DNA of 64,000 nucleotides from CAVSWT01 sp963746735 (GCA_963746735.1 CAVVCO010000020.1:55301-119300), one strand, 5' to 3'; shown: positions 26,008 to 36,277, numbered from the stretch's first letter. Numbers and translations are program-made. Notes: generated by a model not told the origin, from the sequence alone.

Positions 26008-27342
26008 ATGAATCATTTTCAAGAAATATATCAAAGCATTCGTTCTAAAATTACAACAAATTCAGTTTCTGAAATAGGCTGGGTATTTTTAGGACAGGTG
26101 TTAAGTGTTGGTTTAGGTTTTGCAATCTTGAAAATACTTTCAAAGATGGGCACCTATGATTTTGGAATTTATTCGCTTATCTTGACCATTATTGCTTTTT
26201 TCGGATTAATATTTTATGGGCCCATTCAACAAGGCTTTTTAAGATTTTATTATGACTATGCAGAAAAAAATAAAACCGGAATTTTTGTTAAACTTACCTA
26301 TAAGATTTTAATTATATCAGCTGTAAGTCTTTTTATATTGTCCGTAATTTCAGTTGTTGTTACCAAATTATTCGGTTTAACAGAATTCGTTTTATTGTTT
26401 TTCTTGGCAGGGGTATATGTATTTACATTTAAGATAAATGAATTTTTCAACTCAGCTCTAAATTTACTTCGCAAAAGAAAAGAGAATTCTTTGCTCCAAG
26501 GAACTGAAAAAATAATTTCAATAGCATCGTTATTTTTATTATTGAGTAATAAATATTTAACTCTGACAAACGTAATGTTAGTTTTAATTACTGTGACATT
26601 TTCATTTTCAATAGTGAAATATTTATTCTTTAAGAAATATCTACCAAAAGAAGATAGCTTTGATCAAACCACAATTAAAGAATCACAAGTGGAAATACGT
26701 TCAAAAGTATTTAAATATATTTTACCATTTTTATTGTGGGGACTGGCCGGCTGGCTGCAACAGAACGGTGAAAAGTGGATTATTGCAAATTATCTTTCAA
26801 CCTCTGATGTCGGTATTTATGCTATCATGATTGCTATAGCTAATGCATTGGTTGTTGTTCCTAATAATATCATAAACGATTTTGCTATGCCCATAATTTA
26901 TCAGCAATACTCTGATTTAAATAATAAAGAAAAGCTTTTAACAGGAAGATTATATATAAGAATTAATATGCTGCTTATATTTTTTATTTCAATGGTTTCC
27001 ACTCTAATAACATATTTATGGGGCAGACAATTAATTATTATAATCAGCAATGAATCATACGCAGTTTATTGGCAATTGCTTCCTCTAATTTGTTTTGGTT
27101 CAGGTTTATTTCTTACCGGGCAAGCGCAAACAGTAGTTGGATTAGCATTAAACAAACCTGATAAATATATTTTCCCTAAAATCAGCATTGGCATTATTTC
27201 GGTTGTGTTGAATATTATTCTTATTAATCAATTTGGCTTAAGTGGAATTGCATATAGTATTATTATCATTGGCCTAACGTACGTTTTATATATTGCGCTA
27301 GTTAATAAAACGATTTTATCATCCAGATATTTAGAAACGTGA
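26008..27342 (+). CDS. Polysaccharide flippase (Wzx/MATE-like)
   Basis: A membrane protein of 444 residues with roughly 12-14 hydrophobic segments and few charged loops, starting at ATG 26008 (a TTG lies one codon upstream). It has the typical N-terminal half WVFLGQVLSVGLGFAILKIL and KMGTYDFGIYSLILTIIAFF. These proteins flip lipid-linked oligosaccharide units across the inner membrane. It is the first gene of a polysaccharide run with four glycosyltransferases, which supports the role; the sequence alone would not distinguish Wzx from related O-antigen exporters. Confidence 0.88.
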   Translation: MNHFQEIYQSIRSKITTNSVSEIGWVFLGQVLSVGLGFAILKILSKMGTYDFGIYSLILTIIAFFGLIFYGPIQQGFLRFYYDYAEKNKTGIFVKLTYKILIISAVSLFILSVISVVVTKLFGLTEFVLLFFLAGVYVFTFKINEFFNSALNLLRKRKENSLLQGTEKIISIASLFLLLSNKYLTLTNVMLVLITVTFSFSIVKYLFFKKYLPKEDSFDQTTIKESQVEIRSKVFKYILPFLLWGLAGWLQQNGEKWIIANYLSTSDVGIYAIMIAIANALVVVPNNIINDFAMPIIYQQYSDLNNKEKLLTGRLYIRINMLLIFFISMVSTLITYLWGRQLIIIISNESYAVYWQLLPLICFGSGLFLTGQAQTVVGLALNKPDKYIFPKISIGIISVVLNIILINQFGLSGIAYSIIIIGLTYVLYIALVNKTILSSRYLET

Positions 27343-27350
27343 TATAAAAA

Positions 27351-28361
27351 ATGAAAATTGTTTTAGCAATAATGAAATATGATTATGGTGTAAAAGAAAG
27401 AGGGCATTCATATGAATATTTTAATATTTATTTGCCGTTGTGTGATGTGTTCGGAAAAGAGAATATAATTTTGTTCGATTATCTTTCTGAGTTTAAAGAT
27501 TCCGGTAAATCTAAAATGAACGAAAAGCTTAGAGAGCTAATTAATTCTGAAAAACCGGATTGTGCTATATTTTGTTTATTCGAAAATGAATTTGATGAAA
27601 ACATAATCCAATCATTAAAAGATAAAACAAAAACCTTGGTTTATTTTTTTGATGACCCGTGGAGACAAATATTTGTAAGGCATTGGATTAATTATTTTAC
27701 TTATTTCTCTACTCCGGATTATTTCATGTATAGGAATTACCAATTAGAAAACATAAAAAATGTTTTTTTCACTCCGTTTGGCTACAATTCATCTTTTTAC
27801 AAAAAACTAGATTTGAAAACTATTTATGACATCAGCTTTGTTGGCGGCTACAGCCCTTTAAGAAAATGGATAATAAAAAATCTGATTGATGAAGGATTAA
27901 AAGTTAATGTGTTTGGAAGAGGATGGGGCAAAGATGCAAAATGGATTTCTCAAGAACAAGTTGTTGAAGTTTTTAATCAATCTAAAATAAATTTGAATCT
28001 TTCAAATGCAGTTTATAATGATATAAAATTTTTATTTTGGGCTGCAACTTCACTTACAAACATCAAGCAGCTATATTTCTTAAAAAAAATAAAAGAGCAA
28101 GTTAAAGGAAGGCATTACGAAATAAACGGCTGTGGGGGTTTTCAATTAAGTTATTTTGTTCCGGGATTAAATCTTGTTTATGAAATCGACAAAGAAATTG
28201 CCGTTTATGAAGATATTAAATTTATTCCCAATGCAGTTAAGTTTTATTTAAAAGATGAAGAAACTAGGACCTCAATTGCGAACAAAGGTTATGAAAGATC
28301 AATTAAAGATCATTCGGCACAAAACTATTTAAAAAACTTAGTAACAAAAGTTGTAAGCTAA
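27351..28361 (+). CDS. CgeB-like glycosyltransferase
   Basis: A 336-residue transferase of the CgeB/GT1 type. It shows VYFFDDPWRQIFVRHWI, the GT-B style joining segment ISFVGGYSPLRKWIIKNLID followed by VNVFGRGWG, and the C-terminal KGRHYEINGCGGFQLSYFVP, a match to the RxFEIxxCGGF nucleotide-sugar region of this family. The sugar and acceptor cannot be read. It starts 8 bases after the flippase. Confidence 0.82.
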   Translation: MKIVLAIMKYDYGVKERGHSYEYFNIYLPLCDVFGKENIILFDYLSEFKDSGKSKMNEKLRELINSEKPDCAIFCLFENEFDENIIQSLKDKTKTLVYFFDDPWRQIFVRHWINYFTYFSTPDYFMYRNYQLENIKNVFFTPFGYNSSFYKKLDLKTIYDISFVGGYSPLRKWIIKNLIDEGLKVNVFGRGWGKDAKWISQEQVVEVFNQSKINLNLSNAVYNDIKFLFWAATSLTNIKQLYFLKKIKEQVKGRHYEINGCGGFQLSYFVPGLNLVYEIDKEIAVYEDIKFIPNAVKFYLKDEETRTSIANKGYERSIKDHSAQNYLKNLVTKVVS

Positions 28362-28364
28362 AAA

Positions 28365-29147
28365 TTGTTAATAAAATACATCAACTATTATTTAAATCTT
28401 TTTGGGTTTTATCCTAAAAAACTTTTCAATTCATTAAAGGGTATTTTTCCTTTTTTTCAAAATTATTATACTTTAAAAAGCCAAATTAATTCAGACAAAA
28501 ATTTTACAATTAAAAAACTTCGTCCTTGTCTTGATGACAGGTTTGACACAGCCGGTTCAATTCCTCTACATTATTTTCACCAGGACTTACTAATTGCCAG
28601 TAAAATTTTTATTAACACTCCTAATAGACATGTAGACATTGGTTCAAGAGTTGATGGATTTGTTGCTCATGTTGCTTCTTTCAGAGAGATTGAGATTTTT
28701 GATATCCGGAAATTGAACGATAAAATTAAGAACGTAAAATTTATTCAAGCTGATTTAATGGATGAAAATTTTGTGTTTGAAGATTACACGGATTCTGTTT
28801 CCTGCCTTCATGCAATTGAACATTTTGGGCTAGGAAGATACGGGGATAAAGTTGACATGAACGGGTATTTAAAAGGCTTAAATAACATTTACAAGCTGCT
28901 TAAAAAAAATGGGAAATTTTATTTATCAACTCCCATTGGGCCACAGCGAATTGAGTTTGATGCACATCGGGTATTTTCATTAGAATTTCTTTTAAAAATA
29001 TTTAGTGAAAAATATTCCATAAATTCATTTTCATACATAAGTGATGATAATGTTTTATTTGAAAACGCAGAGCTTAATGAACAAAACATAAAAAATAATT
29101 TTAACTGTTTTTACGGCTGCGGAATATTTGAACTAACAAAAATATAA
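28365..29147 (+). CDS. DUF268 family protein in polysaccharide cluster
   Basis: A 260-residue protein starting at TTG 28365. It has a conserved HVDIGSRVDGFVAHVASF segment, then VSCLHAIEHFGLGRYGDKVD and KLLKKNGKFYLSTPIGPQR. The DIGS/VSCLHAIEH spacing resembles a SAM-dependent methyltransferase fold, and the family is DUF268. It could methylate a sugar, but no reaction is known for the family. The gene is tightly packed with its neighbours (3 bases and 1 base). Confidence 0.75.
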   Translation: MLIKYINYYLNLFGFYPKKLFNSLKGIFPFFQNYYTLKSQINSDKNFTIKKLRPCLDDRFDTAGSIPLHYFHQDLLIASKIFINTPNRHVDIGSRVDGFVAHVASFREIEIFDIRKLNDKIKNVKFIQADLMDENFVFEDYTDSVSCLHAIEHFGLGRYGDKVDMNGYLKGLNNIYKLLKKNGKFYLSTPIGPQRIEFDAHRVFSLEFLLKIFSEKYSINSFSYISDDNVLFENAELNEQNIKNNFNCFYGCGIFELTKI

Positions 29148-29148
29148 A

Positions 29149-29988
29149 ATGGAATCTTCATTTAAGCCTTTAGTTTCAGTAATCATCCCAACTTACAATT
29201 CTGCAAATTATATTGAACAGACCATTAATTCTATTTTAGATCAAAGCTATCAGAATTTTGAAATCATTGTGGTGGATGATTCATCCACCGATGATACAAC
29301 TAAAATCCTAAAGAGATTATCAGAAGTTGATCAAAGAATTTTATACTTTAAAATTGAACATGCCGGGATTCCATCTGTTCCAAGAAATGTTGGAATTAAA
29401 AAAGCAAATGGAGAGTTTATAGCTTTTCTAGACTCTGATGATCTATGGACTAAATATAAACTTGAGTCTCAATTAAAATATTTCGATAAATTTCCCGAAT
29501 TAATTTTTGTTTATTCAATGAGTGTCACCTTTGGCAATGTTTCTATTTTTTCACCTTCATACGAAGTACTGCCTCTTATTTTTAAAGCTGTACATTCCAG
29601 GAATGATTTAATTACGCATGGCAATTCAATCCCTCTTTCAACTGTACTTGTAAAAACAAATAAATTAAGAGAAATAAATGGTTTTGATGAAGATCCTGAA
29701 TTAAACATTGGAGAAGATTATGATTGCTGGATTCGTTTAAGCAATTTGGGAAAATTTATTTTTATTCCCCGGATTCATGCTTATTATAGAATACATTCAA
29801 ATCAACTATCGAATAATTGGGAAACAAATAAAAAGAAAATCGAGTATCTTGCCAAGAAAAGAAATATTCCTTTGCCGGAATACAAGTTTTATCGCAATAA
29901 GGGTTTTCTTATTCGAGTGGCAAGAAATTCAGTTCATGTTTTAACTTTTATTTGTATAAAATTTATTTCATTTTTTATTAAAAAATAA
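29149..29988 (+). CDS. Glycosyltransferase family 2
   Basis: A 279-residue GT-A enzyme with the family start VSVIIPTYNSANYIEQTINS, IIVVDDSSTDDTTKILK, and the metal-binding FIAFLDSDDLWTKYKLE. A later GEDYDCWIRLS segment matches the ED acid/base region. It should add one sugar to a lipid-linked repeat unit on the cytoplasmic face. It follows the DUF268 gene by one base. Confidence 0.9.
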   Translation: MESSFKPLVSVIIPTYNSANYIEQTINSILDQSYQNFEIIVVDDSSTDDTTKILKRLSEVDQRILYFKIEHAGIPSVPRNVGIKKANGEFIAFLDSDDLWTKYKLESQLKYFDKFPELIFVYSMSVTFGNVSIFSPSYEVLPLIFKAVHSRNDLITHGNSIPLSTVLVKTNKLREINGFDEDPELNIGEDYDCWIRLSNLGKFIFIPRIHAYYRIHSNQLSNNWETNKKKIEYLAKKRNIPLPEYKFYRNKGFLIRVARNSVHVLTFICIKFISFFIKK

Positions 29989-29996
29989 ATTGTTTG

Positions 29997-31157
29997 ATGG
30001 GACCAAAGAATAAGAATATATTAATTATATCTGTGATGCAGAACTGGGGCGGCGGTGAAGAGTTTATTTTAAAATTATGTGAAAATATTACGGGCTATAA
30101 TTTTATTATTGCATCTCCAAATGGCGAAGCCTCAGATATTTTCAAAAAAAATAGGTTGAATGTAATTTTTAAAAATCAGCTTTCAAAAATCTATAGGTTA
30201 AATTCAAAATGGTCATTATCTTCTATTTTAAAAAGTATTATCAAAATTAAGATTTCAGCTTTTTCATTATCTGCTGCCATCTATAAAAATAAAATTGACC
30301 TTTTAATTGCAAATGGAAACTTTGCGGCCTTATTCTCAATACTTCCATCCATCTTAATGAGGAAAAAGCTTCTTGTCATTCAGCATTTAATTTATAATAA
30401 TAATTCTTTTGAAGCTAAACTGTTGAAAGTTATAATTAAGTTTTCAGATAAATTTATTTGTGTTTCGAATGCTGTTAAAGATAATATTATACTAATAGTC
30501 GGCAATAGATATAACAACAAAATTGATGTAATCCACAATGGGATCGATTTAAATGGGATTCAGATTATTAATCAAGAACTAGTTGATGACAAAATTAGAA
30601 TAGGAATTGTTGGTTCAATTATACGTATAAAGGGAATTGATCTATTAATAGATTCTTTAATTGATCTATTTAACTCGTATCCAATAATTCATTTATTTAT
30701 TTATGGCTCTCCCAACAATCAAGACGATTCACATAGATACAATCAAGAATTAATTTCCAAAGTAAGTTTAAGTGATTTAAAAGATAAAATTCATTTCATG
30801 GGTTATGAAAGCGATAAAATTAAAATATACAATTCATTAGACCTGGTTATAAATTATACTGTTATTCCGGAAGCATTCCCTTATTCTGTTCTCGAAGCGA
30901 TGGCGTATGGAAAAATTGTGATAGCTCCAAACATTGGCGGGCCTAAAGAAATTATCGTAGAAAATAAAAATGGGTTTTTAGTTGAATCGAATAATATTTA
31001 TGCACTTAAAAATAAATTAGAATTAGTGGTTAATGAATTCCAAAACAAAGCTTTAAGTTCTATAAGTATAAATGCACGTAAAACGATTGAAGAAAAATAC
31101 AGCCTTACTGAATTTGTAAAGAAATATGAAGAACTTTTATATACACTACTTAATTGA
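29997..31157 (+). CDS. Glycosyltransferase family 4
   Basis: A GT-B enzyme of about 386 residues, best started at ATG 29997 with TTG one codon upstream. The N-terminal domain has NWGGGEEFILKLCENITGYN; the C-terminal domain has RIGIVGSIIRIKGIDLLIDS and the catalytic-site EX7E segment PEAFPYSVLEAMAYGKIVIA. It adds a sugar with retention of configuration. It is separated from its upstream neighbour by 8 bases. Confidence 0.88.
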   Translation: MGPKNKNILIISVMQNWGGGEEFILKLCENITGYNFIIASPNGEASDIFKKNRLNVIFKNQLSKIYRLNSKWSLSSILKSIIKIKISAFSLSAAIYKNKIDLLIANGNFAALFSILPSILMRKKLLVIQHLIYNNNSFEAKLLKVIIKFSDKFICVSNAVKDNIILIVGNRYNNKIDVIHNGIDLNGIQIINQELVDDKIRIGIVGSIIRIKGIDLLIDSLIDLFNSYPIIHLFIYGSPNNQDDSHRYNQELISKVSLSDLKDKIHFMGYESDKIKIYNSLDLVINYTVIPEAFPYSVLEAMAYGKIVIAPNIGGPKEIIVENKNGFLVESNNIYALKNKLELVVNEFQNKALSSISINARKTIEEKYSLTEFVKKYEELLYTLLN

Positions 31158-31211
31158 TGATAAAAATAATTAAATTTTATAAACATATTTTATTCATAAT
31201 TTAACTTAAAA

Positions 31212-32327
31212 TTGAAAACTGCTTTAATACACGATTGGTTAGTAACCTATGCAGGATCGGAAAGATGCCTGGAATCTTTTGTTAATCTTTACCCGGATTC
31301 AGACATTTTTACTTTAATTAATTTTCTCAGTGCTGAAGAGAAGAAAATTATTTTAAATAATAAAGAGACCACTACATCTTTCATTCAAAAATTGCCAAGA
31401 GCAAGGAATAATCACCGTAATTATCTCCCATTATTTCCCTACGCAATTGAACAATTCGATCTTTCAGATTATGATTTAGTTCTTTCAAGTTCACATGCTG
31501 TGGCAAAAGGAGTTTTAACAAATTCTAATCAACTTCATATTTGTTATTGCCACACGCCAATCAGATATGCATGGGATTTGACTCATCAGTATTTAAGGGA
31601 GGCTAATCTTACAAAAGGATTAAAAGGATTAATTGTTAAATCTGTTCTTCATTATATAAGACTATGGGATATTTCTTCTATAAGCAGAGTCGATCATTTT
31701 ATAGCAAATTCAAACTATATAGCCAAGCGAATAAAGAAAATTTATAATCGTGACGCTGATGTTATTTATCCGCCTGTTGATACAGAAAAATTTAACTGTG
31801 AAACAAACAAGGAGAATTACTATTTAACAGCATCGCGTTTTGTCCCTTATAAAAAAATTGATTTAATAGTAGAATCATTTTCAAAAATGCCGGATAAAAA
31901 ATTAATTGTTGTTGGCGATGGCCCTGATTTCGAAAAGATAAAAAATGTTGCAGGTAACAATATAGATTTTCTTGGTTATCAAACAGGAAAAACACTTGCA
32001 AACTATATGCAAAAAGCAAAAGCATTTGTTTTTGCTGCTGAAGAAGACTTTGGTATAATGGTAATTGAAGCCTTATCATGCGGAACGCCTGTAATAGCAT
32101 TAAATAAAGGCGGAACAGCAGAAACAATAATCAATCTGGAAAATGGAATTCATTTTAATAATCAGAACGTTAATGATATTATTGAAGCAGTAAATAAATT
32201 TGAAGATAATGAAAGCAAGTTTGATTCAACTTCCATTAGCAGCGGCGCAAAAAAATATGATAGAAAATTATTCGAACAAAAAATTCAAAATTTCATTGAT
32301 ATAAAAGTAAAAGAATTTTACGGATAG
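31212..32327 (+). CDS. Glycosyltransferase family 4 (second)
   Basis: A 371-residue GT-B enzyme with a TTG start at 31212. It has IHDWLVTYAGSERCLESFVN, ICYCHTPIRYAWDLTHQYL, then YYLTASRFVPYKKIDLIVES, VVGDGPDFEKI and the catalytic EX7E segment EEDFGIMVIEALSCGTPVIA. The HDW...GxER start and CHTPxRYxWD motif are typical of WcaC/MtfB-like GT4 enzymes that add mannose or similar sugars. It lies 54 bases after the first GT4 and 8 bases before the sugar phosphotransferase. Confidence 0.9.
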   Translation: MKTALIHDWLVTYAGSERCLESFVNLYPDSDIFTLINFLSAEEKKIILNNKETTTSFIQKLPRARNNHRNYLPLFPYAIEQFDLSDYDLVLSSSHAVAKGVLTNSNQLHICYCHTPIRYAWDLTHQYLREANLTKGLKGLIVKSVLHYIRLWDISSISRVDHFIANSNYIAKRIKKIYNRDADVIYPPVDTEKFNCETNKENYYLTASRFVPYKKIDLIVESFSKMPDKKLIVVGDGPDFEKIKNVAGNNIDFLGYQTGKTLANYMQKAKAFVFAAEEDFGIMVIEALSCGTPVIALNKGGTAETIINLENGIHFNNQNVNDIIEAVNKFEDNESKFDSTSISSGAKKYDRKLFEQKIQNFIDIKVKEFYG

Positions 32328-32335
32328 TCTTTTTA

Positions 32336-33730
32336 ATGATAGCTAATCGAAAATCCATTTATTATTTAAGATTATTTTTAGACCTTGCACTTCTAAATAT
32401 AAGCTTTGTTATTGCCGCTGCATTGGCTCAGCCATTTGAAATTCTTCTTACAAGGACATACATGCTTGTTCTTTTGATGGCCTTAAATTTTTTATGGTAC
32501 TTTACCTCAAATGTTGTCAGTTTTTACGAAGATTTTGGATCGCGGTTATATTCATTTCAATTTACAAATATCCTTAAGGTTGTTATAGTTCAAGCATTGG
32601 CTTCTGTTATTTTTATCTTCATTATAAAAGAAGATTTATTTACCAGAAATTTTATCCTTTACAATACTTTTCTACTAATCATCTTTGTAAGCCTGCGCAT
32701 CGAAATTCTTAAGATTATTATTTTCAAACGAAGAGGAAGAGAACAAAACAATAAAAATTTAATTATTATTGGCTCAGGTGAAGTTGGACAAACTTTTTCG
32801 AATATGATTAAAAGTAATATCGGGCTTGGCTATAATTTTATTGGGTTCGTTGATGATGAAATGAATACTGAGCAAATATTTTTAGGTAAGATAAATGAAC
32901 TGGATTCTGTTTTGCAAAACAATATTGTTGATGAAGTTGTTATCGCCCTTCCTTTTTATGCATCTAATCTGCTTGATAACATTTTTCGAACTTGTAACCG
33001 GCATGCTGTTCGCATTAATATAATTCCCGATTACATCCGATTCTTATCAAAAAAATTTAGAATCAATATGATTGGAAATCTTCCAATAATATCTGTTAGA
33101 GATGAACCATTAGCTGAAGCACATTGGAGATTTATTAAAAGATCATTCGATATTCTTATATCTATAATTATAGGGATGCTGATACTTTCGTGGTTGTTTC
33201 CAATACTTGCCATTATAATAAAATTAACTTCTCCCGGTACAATTTTTTTTACACAGGAAAGGGTCGGTGCTAATGATGAAATATTTAAATGCTATAAATT
33301 CAGGACAATGAGACAAGATATTGATAGAGAAATATTTCAGCCGGTTGTTGAAGATGATCCTAGAATAACAAAGTTTGGTAGATTTTTAAGAAGAACTAAC
33401 TTAGATGAATTTCCACAATTTATAAATGTTTTAAAAGGTGAAATGTCAATCGTTGGTCCAAGGCCTCACACTATAGTCTTTAATAATTTGTACAAAGAAA
33501 TGGTAAATGAATTGAAGCTGCGAAGTTGGGTTAAGCCGGGTATTACTGGCTGGGCTCAAATCCACGGTTTTCGTGGAGATGTTCTAGACGCAGAGGAAAA
33601 TAAAAGAAGGACACAAAAGCGAATTGATTATGATATTTGGTACATAGAAAACTGGTCTTTTGTTTTAGATATTCAAATTATTTTGCTCACTGCCTGGCAA
33701 ATGATTAAACGAGACACTAAGGGAATTTAA
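32336..33730 (+). CDS. Exopolysaccharide polyprenyl glycosylphosphotransferase (WcaJ/WbaP-like)
   Basis: A 464-residue protein that loads the first sugar-phosphate onto undecaprenyl phosphate, starting repeat unit synthesis. It has four N-terminal membrane segments (residues ~10-115), a central Rossmann-like domain (LIIIGSGEVGQTFSNMI), another membrane helix near residue 275-295 and the catalytic bacterial sugar transferase domain: QERVGANDEIFKCYKFRTMR, RRTNLDEFPQFINVLKGEMS, VGPRPHT and KPGITGWAQIHGFRGD. It is the last gene of the cluster although it acts first. Confidence 0.95.
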   Translation: MIANRKSIYYLRLFLDLALLNISFVIAAALAQPFEILLTRTYMLVLLMALNFLWYFTSNVVSFYEDFGSRLYSFQFTNILKVVIVQALASVIFIFIIKEDLFTRNFILYNTFLLIIFVSLRIEILKIIIFKRRGREQNNKNLIIIGSGEVGQTFSNMIKSNIGLGYNFIGFVDDEMNTEQIFLGKINELDSVLQNNIVDEVVIALPFYASNLLDNIFRTCNRHAVRINIIPDYIRFLSKKFRINMIGNLPIISVRDEPLAEAHWRFIKRSFDILISIIIGMLILSWLFPILAIIIKLTSPGTIFFTQERVGANDEIFKCYKFRTMRQDIDREIFQPVVEDDPRITKFGRFLRRTNLDEFPQFINVLKGEMSIVGPRPHTIVFNNLYKEMVNELKLRSWVKPGITGWAQIHGFRGDVLDAEENKRRTQKRIDYDIWYIENWSFVLDIQIILLTAWQMIKRDTKGI

Positions 33731-33999
33731 TTCTTCAAGCTTACTTTTTCTTAATATCCCCAATAAAATTTATCACTATTCTTATAACTTCTAAACAAAA
33801 TTACCTAAGTGAGTAGTTTTTACAAGGGCAAATTCATTTTTGGGTAGAAATTACAAAAACTTATAAATCATTATAAAATCAATAAATTTTAAGGATTATT
33901 ATTAACGGTACAATAGTTGATTTAACTCTCCACAAAACCAATTTTCCGATATTCACATTTGGCAAAACATAAACTTTTAAATTAAATAGAGAAAATATT

Positions 34000-35430
34000 A
34001 TGGAGAGGACCACTGCAAAAACATTTTTTACGTTAATAATAGCGATGCTATTGTTTTCATTTCTTTTCTTTTCGTGTAAAGATAATTCTTCTCAAGTAGT
34101 TGGAGGTACGGATACCGGGGACAATAACAACAATACTCAAACCTTAACATCAACAATTTCAGGGCAGATAACTAACAGTTTATCCGGCAGCCCGCTTGAG
34201 AATGCTGATGTTTTAGTTTTTACCGATACCGACGTTCAAGAATTGGCTACAGATACACAAGGAAAGTATAGCACAGATATCGAGCTTTCATCAAATATAA
34301 ATTTAGTTATTGTTGTTTCTAAAAGCGGATTTATAACCGACTCAGCAAGTGTCTACGTTATTGCGGGAAAAGATAAGTCTATTCCATTAATTGAAATGGT
34401 ACCTAATAACACCGGAACAGTTCCATCAGGCGATCCTGTTAGTATATTTTTACAGGATCAGTCAGTTGAGTTTATTGGTGTTAAACAAAGCGGTTCTGAG
34501 GAAACAGCAAGAATAACATTTGTTGTTCAAGATTCAGCAGGTACTCCAATTGACCTGGATCATACAGTAAATGTAAATTTCAAATTTGGTGCACAGCCTG
34601 GAGGTGGTGAGGAATTAAGCCCAACAATTGTAAAAACAAATAACAATGGCGAAGCAATTGTAAATTTAACTTCCGGAACTAAGGCAGGCACTGTTCAAAT
34701 TATAGCTGAGATTCAATTAACAAATAAAAAAATTACTTCTTTACCTGTAGGAATTTCAATTCATGGTGGATTACCAGATGATACACATTTTAGTATTGCT
34801 CCAGCCTCCGTTAATTTTGCTGGTTATAATCGCTATGGATTAACTGACGTAATATCAGCATACGTTGGCGATAAATATGCAAATCCTGTACGCCCTGGCA
34901 CTGCTGTTTATTTTACATCTACTGGTGGAATAATTGACGGTTCGACTCAAACTAATGACTTAGGTATTGGATCAGTTACTCTTATTTCTTCCGCACCTCG
35001 ACCTAATCATCCAATCTTTGGTGCCGGTTTTGCTACTATAATAGGTTCAACTGCGGATGAAAACTCAAATACTATTACAGATTCTATTGTTGTTTTATTT
35101 TCAGGTATACCAACTATAAATGCTTTCCCGGGTTCTTTTGAAATTCCAAATTTAGGTTCCCAGGCATTTACTTACACTGTCCAAGATCAAAATGGAAACC
35201 CTTTAACAAGCGGAACTTCTATTAGTGTTTCAGTTGATGGTGATAATGTTAAACTAACCGGTGACGGTTCTGTTGTACTACCTGATACTCAAAGTAAAAG
35301 ATGGACTCAGTTTGGATTTTCTGTAGCAGATACAGATTCAAGCGATACTCCTAGGCCAATAAGTATTAAAATTTTAACGAACGGATCAAATGGCTCTGAG
35401 TCTCTGACAATTAGCGGATCTGCTCATTAA
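34000..35430 (+). CDS. Lipoprotein with carboxypeptidase-regulatory-like and Ig-like domains
   Basis: A 476-residue lipoprotein. The signal ends in lipobox FLFFSC, followed by a Gly/Asn/Thr-rich linker. Residues ~55-130 form a carboxypeptidase-regulatory-like domain (ISGQITNSLSGSPLENADVL). The rest has Big_1-like repeats with ATxVxV strands, for example TIVKTNNNGEAIVNLTSGTK and TAVYFTSTGGIIDGSTQTND. It is probably an outer-membrane-attached surface protein. No enzyme motif is seen. It lies 269 bases after the polysaccharide cluster and ends before a clear terminator. Confidence 0.8.
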   Translation: MERTTAKTFFTLIIAMLLFSFLFFSCKDNSSQVVGGTDTGDNNNNTQTLTSTISGQITNSLSGSPLENADVLVFTDTDVQELATDTQGKYSTDIELSSNINLVIVVSKSGFITDSASVYVIAGKDKSIPLIEMVPNNTGTVPSGDPVSIFLQDQSVEFIGVKQSGSEETARITFVVQDSAGTPIDLDHTVNVNFKFGAQPGGGEELSPTIVKTNNNGEAIVNLTSGTKAGTVQIIAEIQLTNKKITSLPVGISIHGGLPDDTHFSIAPASVNFAGYNRYGLTDVISAYVGDKYANPVRPGTAVYFTSTGGIIDGSTQTNDLGIGSVTLISSAPRPNHPIFGAGFATIIGSTADENSNTITDSIVVLFSGIPTINAFPGSFEIPNLGSQAFTYTVQDQNGNPLTSGTSISVSVDGDNVKLTGDGSVVLPDTQSKRWTQFGFSVADTDSSDTPRPISIKILTNGSNGSESLTISGSAH

Positions 35431-35452
35431 CAAACACAAATAACAAAAATAT

Positions 35453-35480
35453 ACCCTGTCATTAATTATGGCAGGGTTTT
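35453..35480 (+). terminator. Intrinsic terminator after the lipoprotein gene
   Basis: ACCCTGTC (35453-35460) pairs with GGCAGGGT (one T-G wobble), followed by a TTTTTAATTTT tract. It lies 22 bases after the stop at 35430. Confidence 0.8.
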
Positions 35481-35642
35481 TAATTTTAAATTGAATGAAC
35501 AGCCACCATTAATTTATTCAAATAAAAATTATCTCAATTTACAACTCTTCTATTTACTTAGTTATTATTTATTTTAAAATTTGTGAGAGGTTTATAAATA
35601 TTATATCTTCTTTTGTAAATTATTCATTAAACGAGGTTCAGT

Positions 35643-35996
35643 ATGGCATCAGATTTAATAGCACATGTTGAAATTCCAACGAAAAATTTAGAGAAGTCAA
35701 AGGAATTTTATCACAAATTGTTCGGCTGGGAATTTAAACCATTTGGGAACGGGTATCTTTTATTCAATACACATAAAGGATTTACTGTCGGATTAAGAAA
35801 TGTAAAAGAAATTGCAACAGGCGAATCAACTATCTTTCATGTAAATGTTGATAGTATTTCATCTGAATTAAAAAAAGCTACCGATGCTGGCGGAAAACTT
35901 TTAAGAGAGAAAACCACAATTCCTGCAATGGGTTATTATGCTTTGATAAATGATCTTGACGGAAATACTATAGGACTTTATCAAAAGAATGTTTAA
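35643..35996 (+). CDS. VOC family protein (glyoxalase/bleomycin-resistance-like)
   Basis: A 117-residue protein with one vicinal-oxygen-chelate module: IAHVEIPTKNLEKSKEFYHK, LFGWEFKPFGNGYLLFNT and a C-terminal YYALINDLDGNTIGLYQKN. The His and Glu/Asp metal ligands expected for an active enzyme can be placed at His9 and near the terminal GLYQ, but substrate is unknown. It stands alone between two terminators. Confidence 0.88.
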   Translation: MASDLIAHVEIPTKNLEKSKEFYHKLFGWEFKPFGNGYLLFNTHKGFTVGLRNVKEIATGESTIFHVNVDSISSELKKATDAGGKLLREKTTIPAMGYYALINDLDGNTIGLYQKNV

Positions 35997-36003
35997 AAGT
36001 TAG

Positions 36004-36028
36004 AACCGGGATTTTTCCCGGTTTTTAT
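36004..36028 (+). terminator. Intrinsic terminator after the VOC gene
   Basis: AACCGGGA, a short TTT loop and TCCCGGTT form a perfect stem followed by TTTTATT. It lies 8 bases after the VOC stop. Confidence 0.85.
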
Positions 36029-36277
36029 TCAGCCTTCCATTAATTTTCAATTAATATGCTTCTAAGTTGTTAACTATTAATAAGTTAAAAGATGATACTA
36101 CCATTTATTATAGAAAAATTTCTGATTATTTTATGAGAAAGAAAATTAATTTTCCCAAATGGTTCGCACATTCATTTAGAGTATGAGTGTTTCATAGACC
36201 CACATCAAATCAATATGTTTTTACAGAAGTAAAATAGCAGCAAAATTTTTTATTCATTTTAATTTGAAAAATAAATT

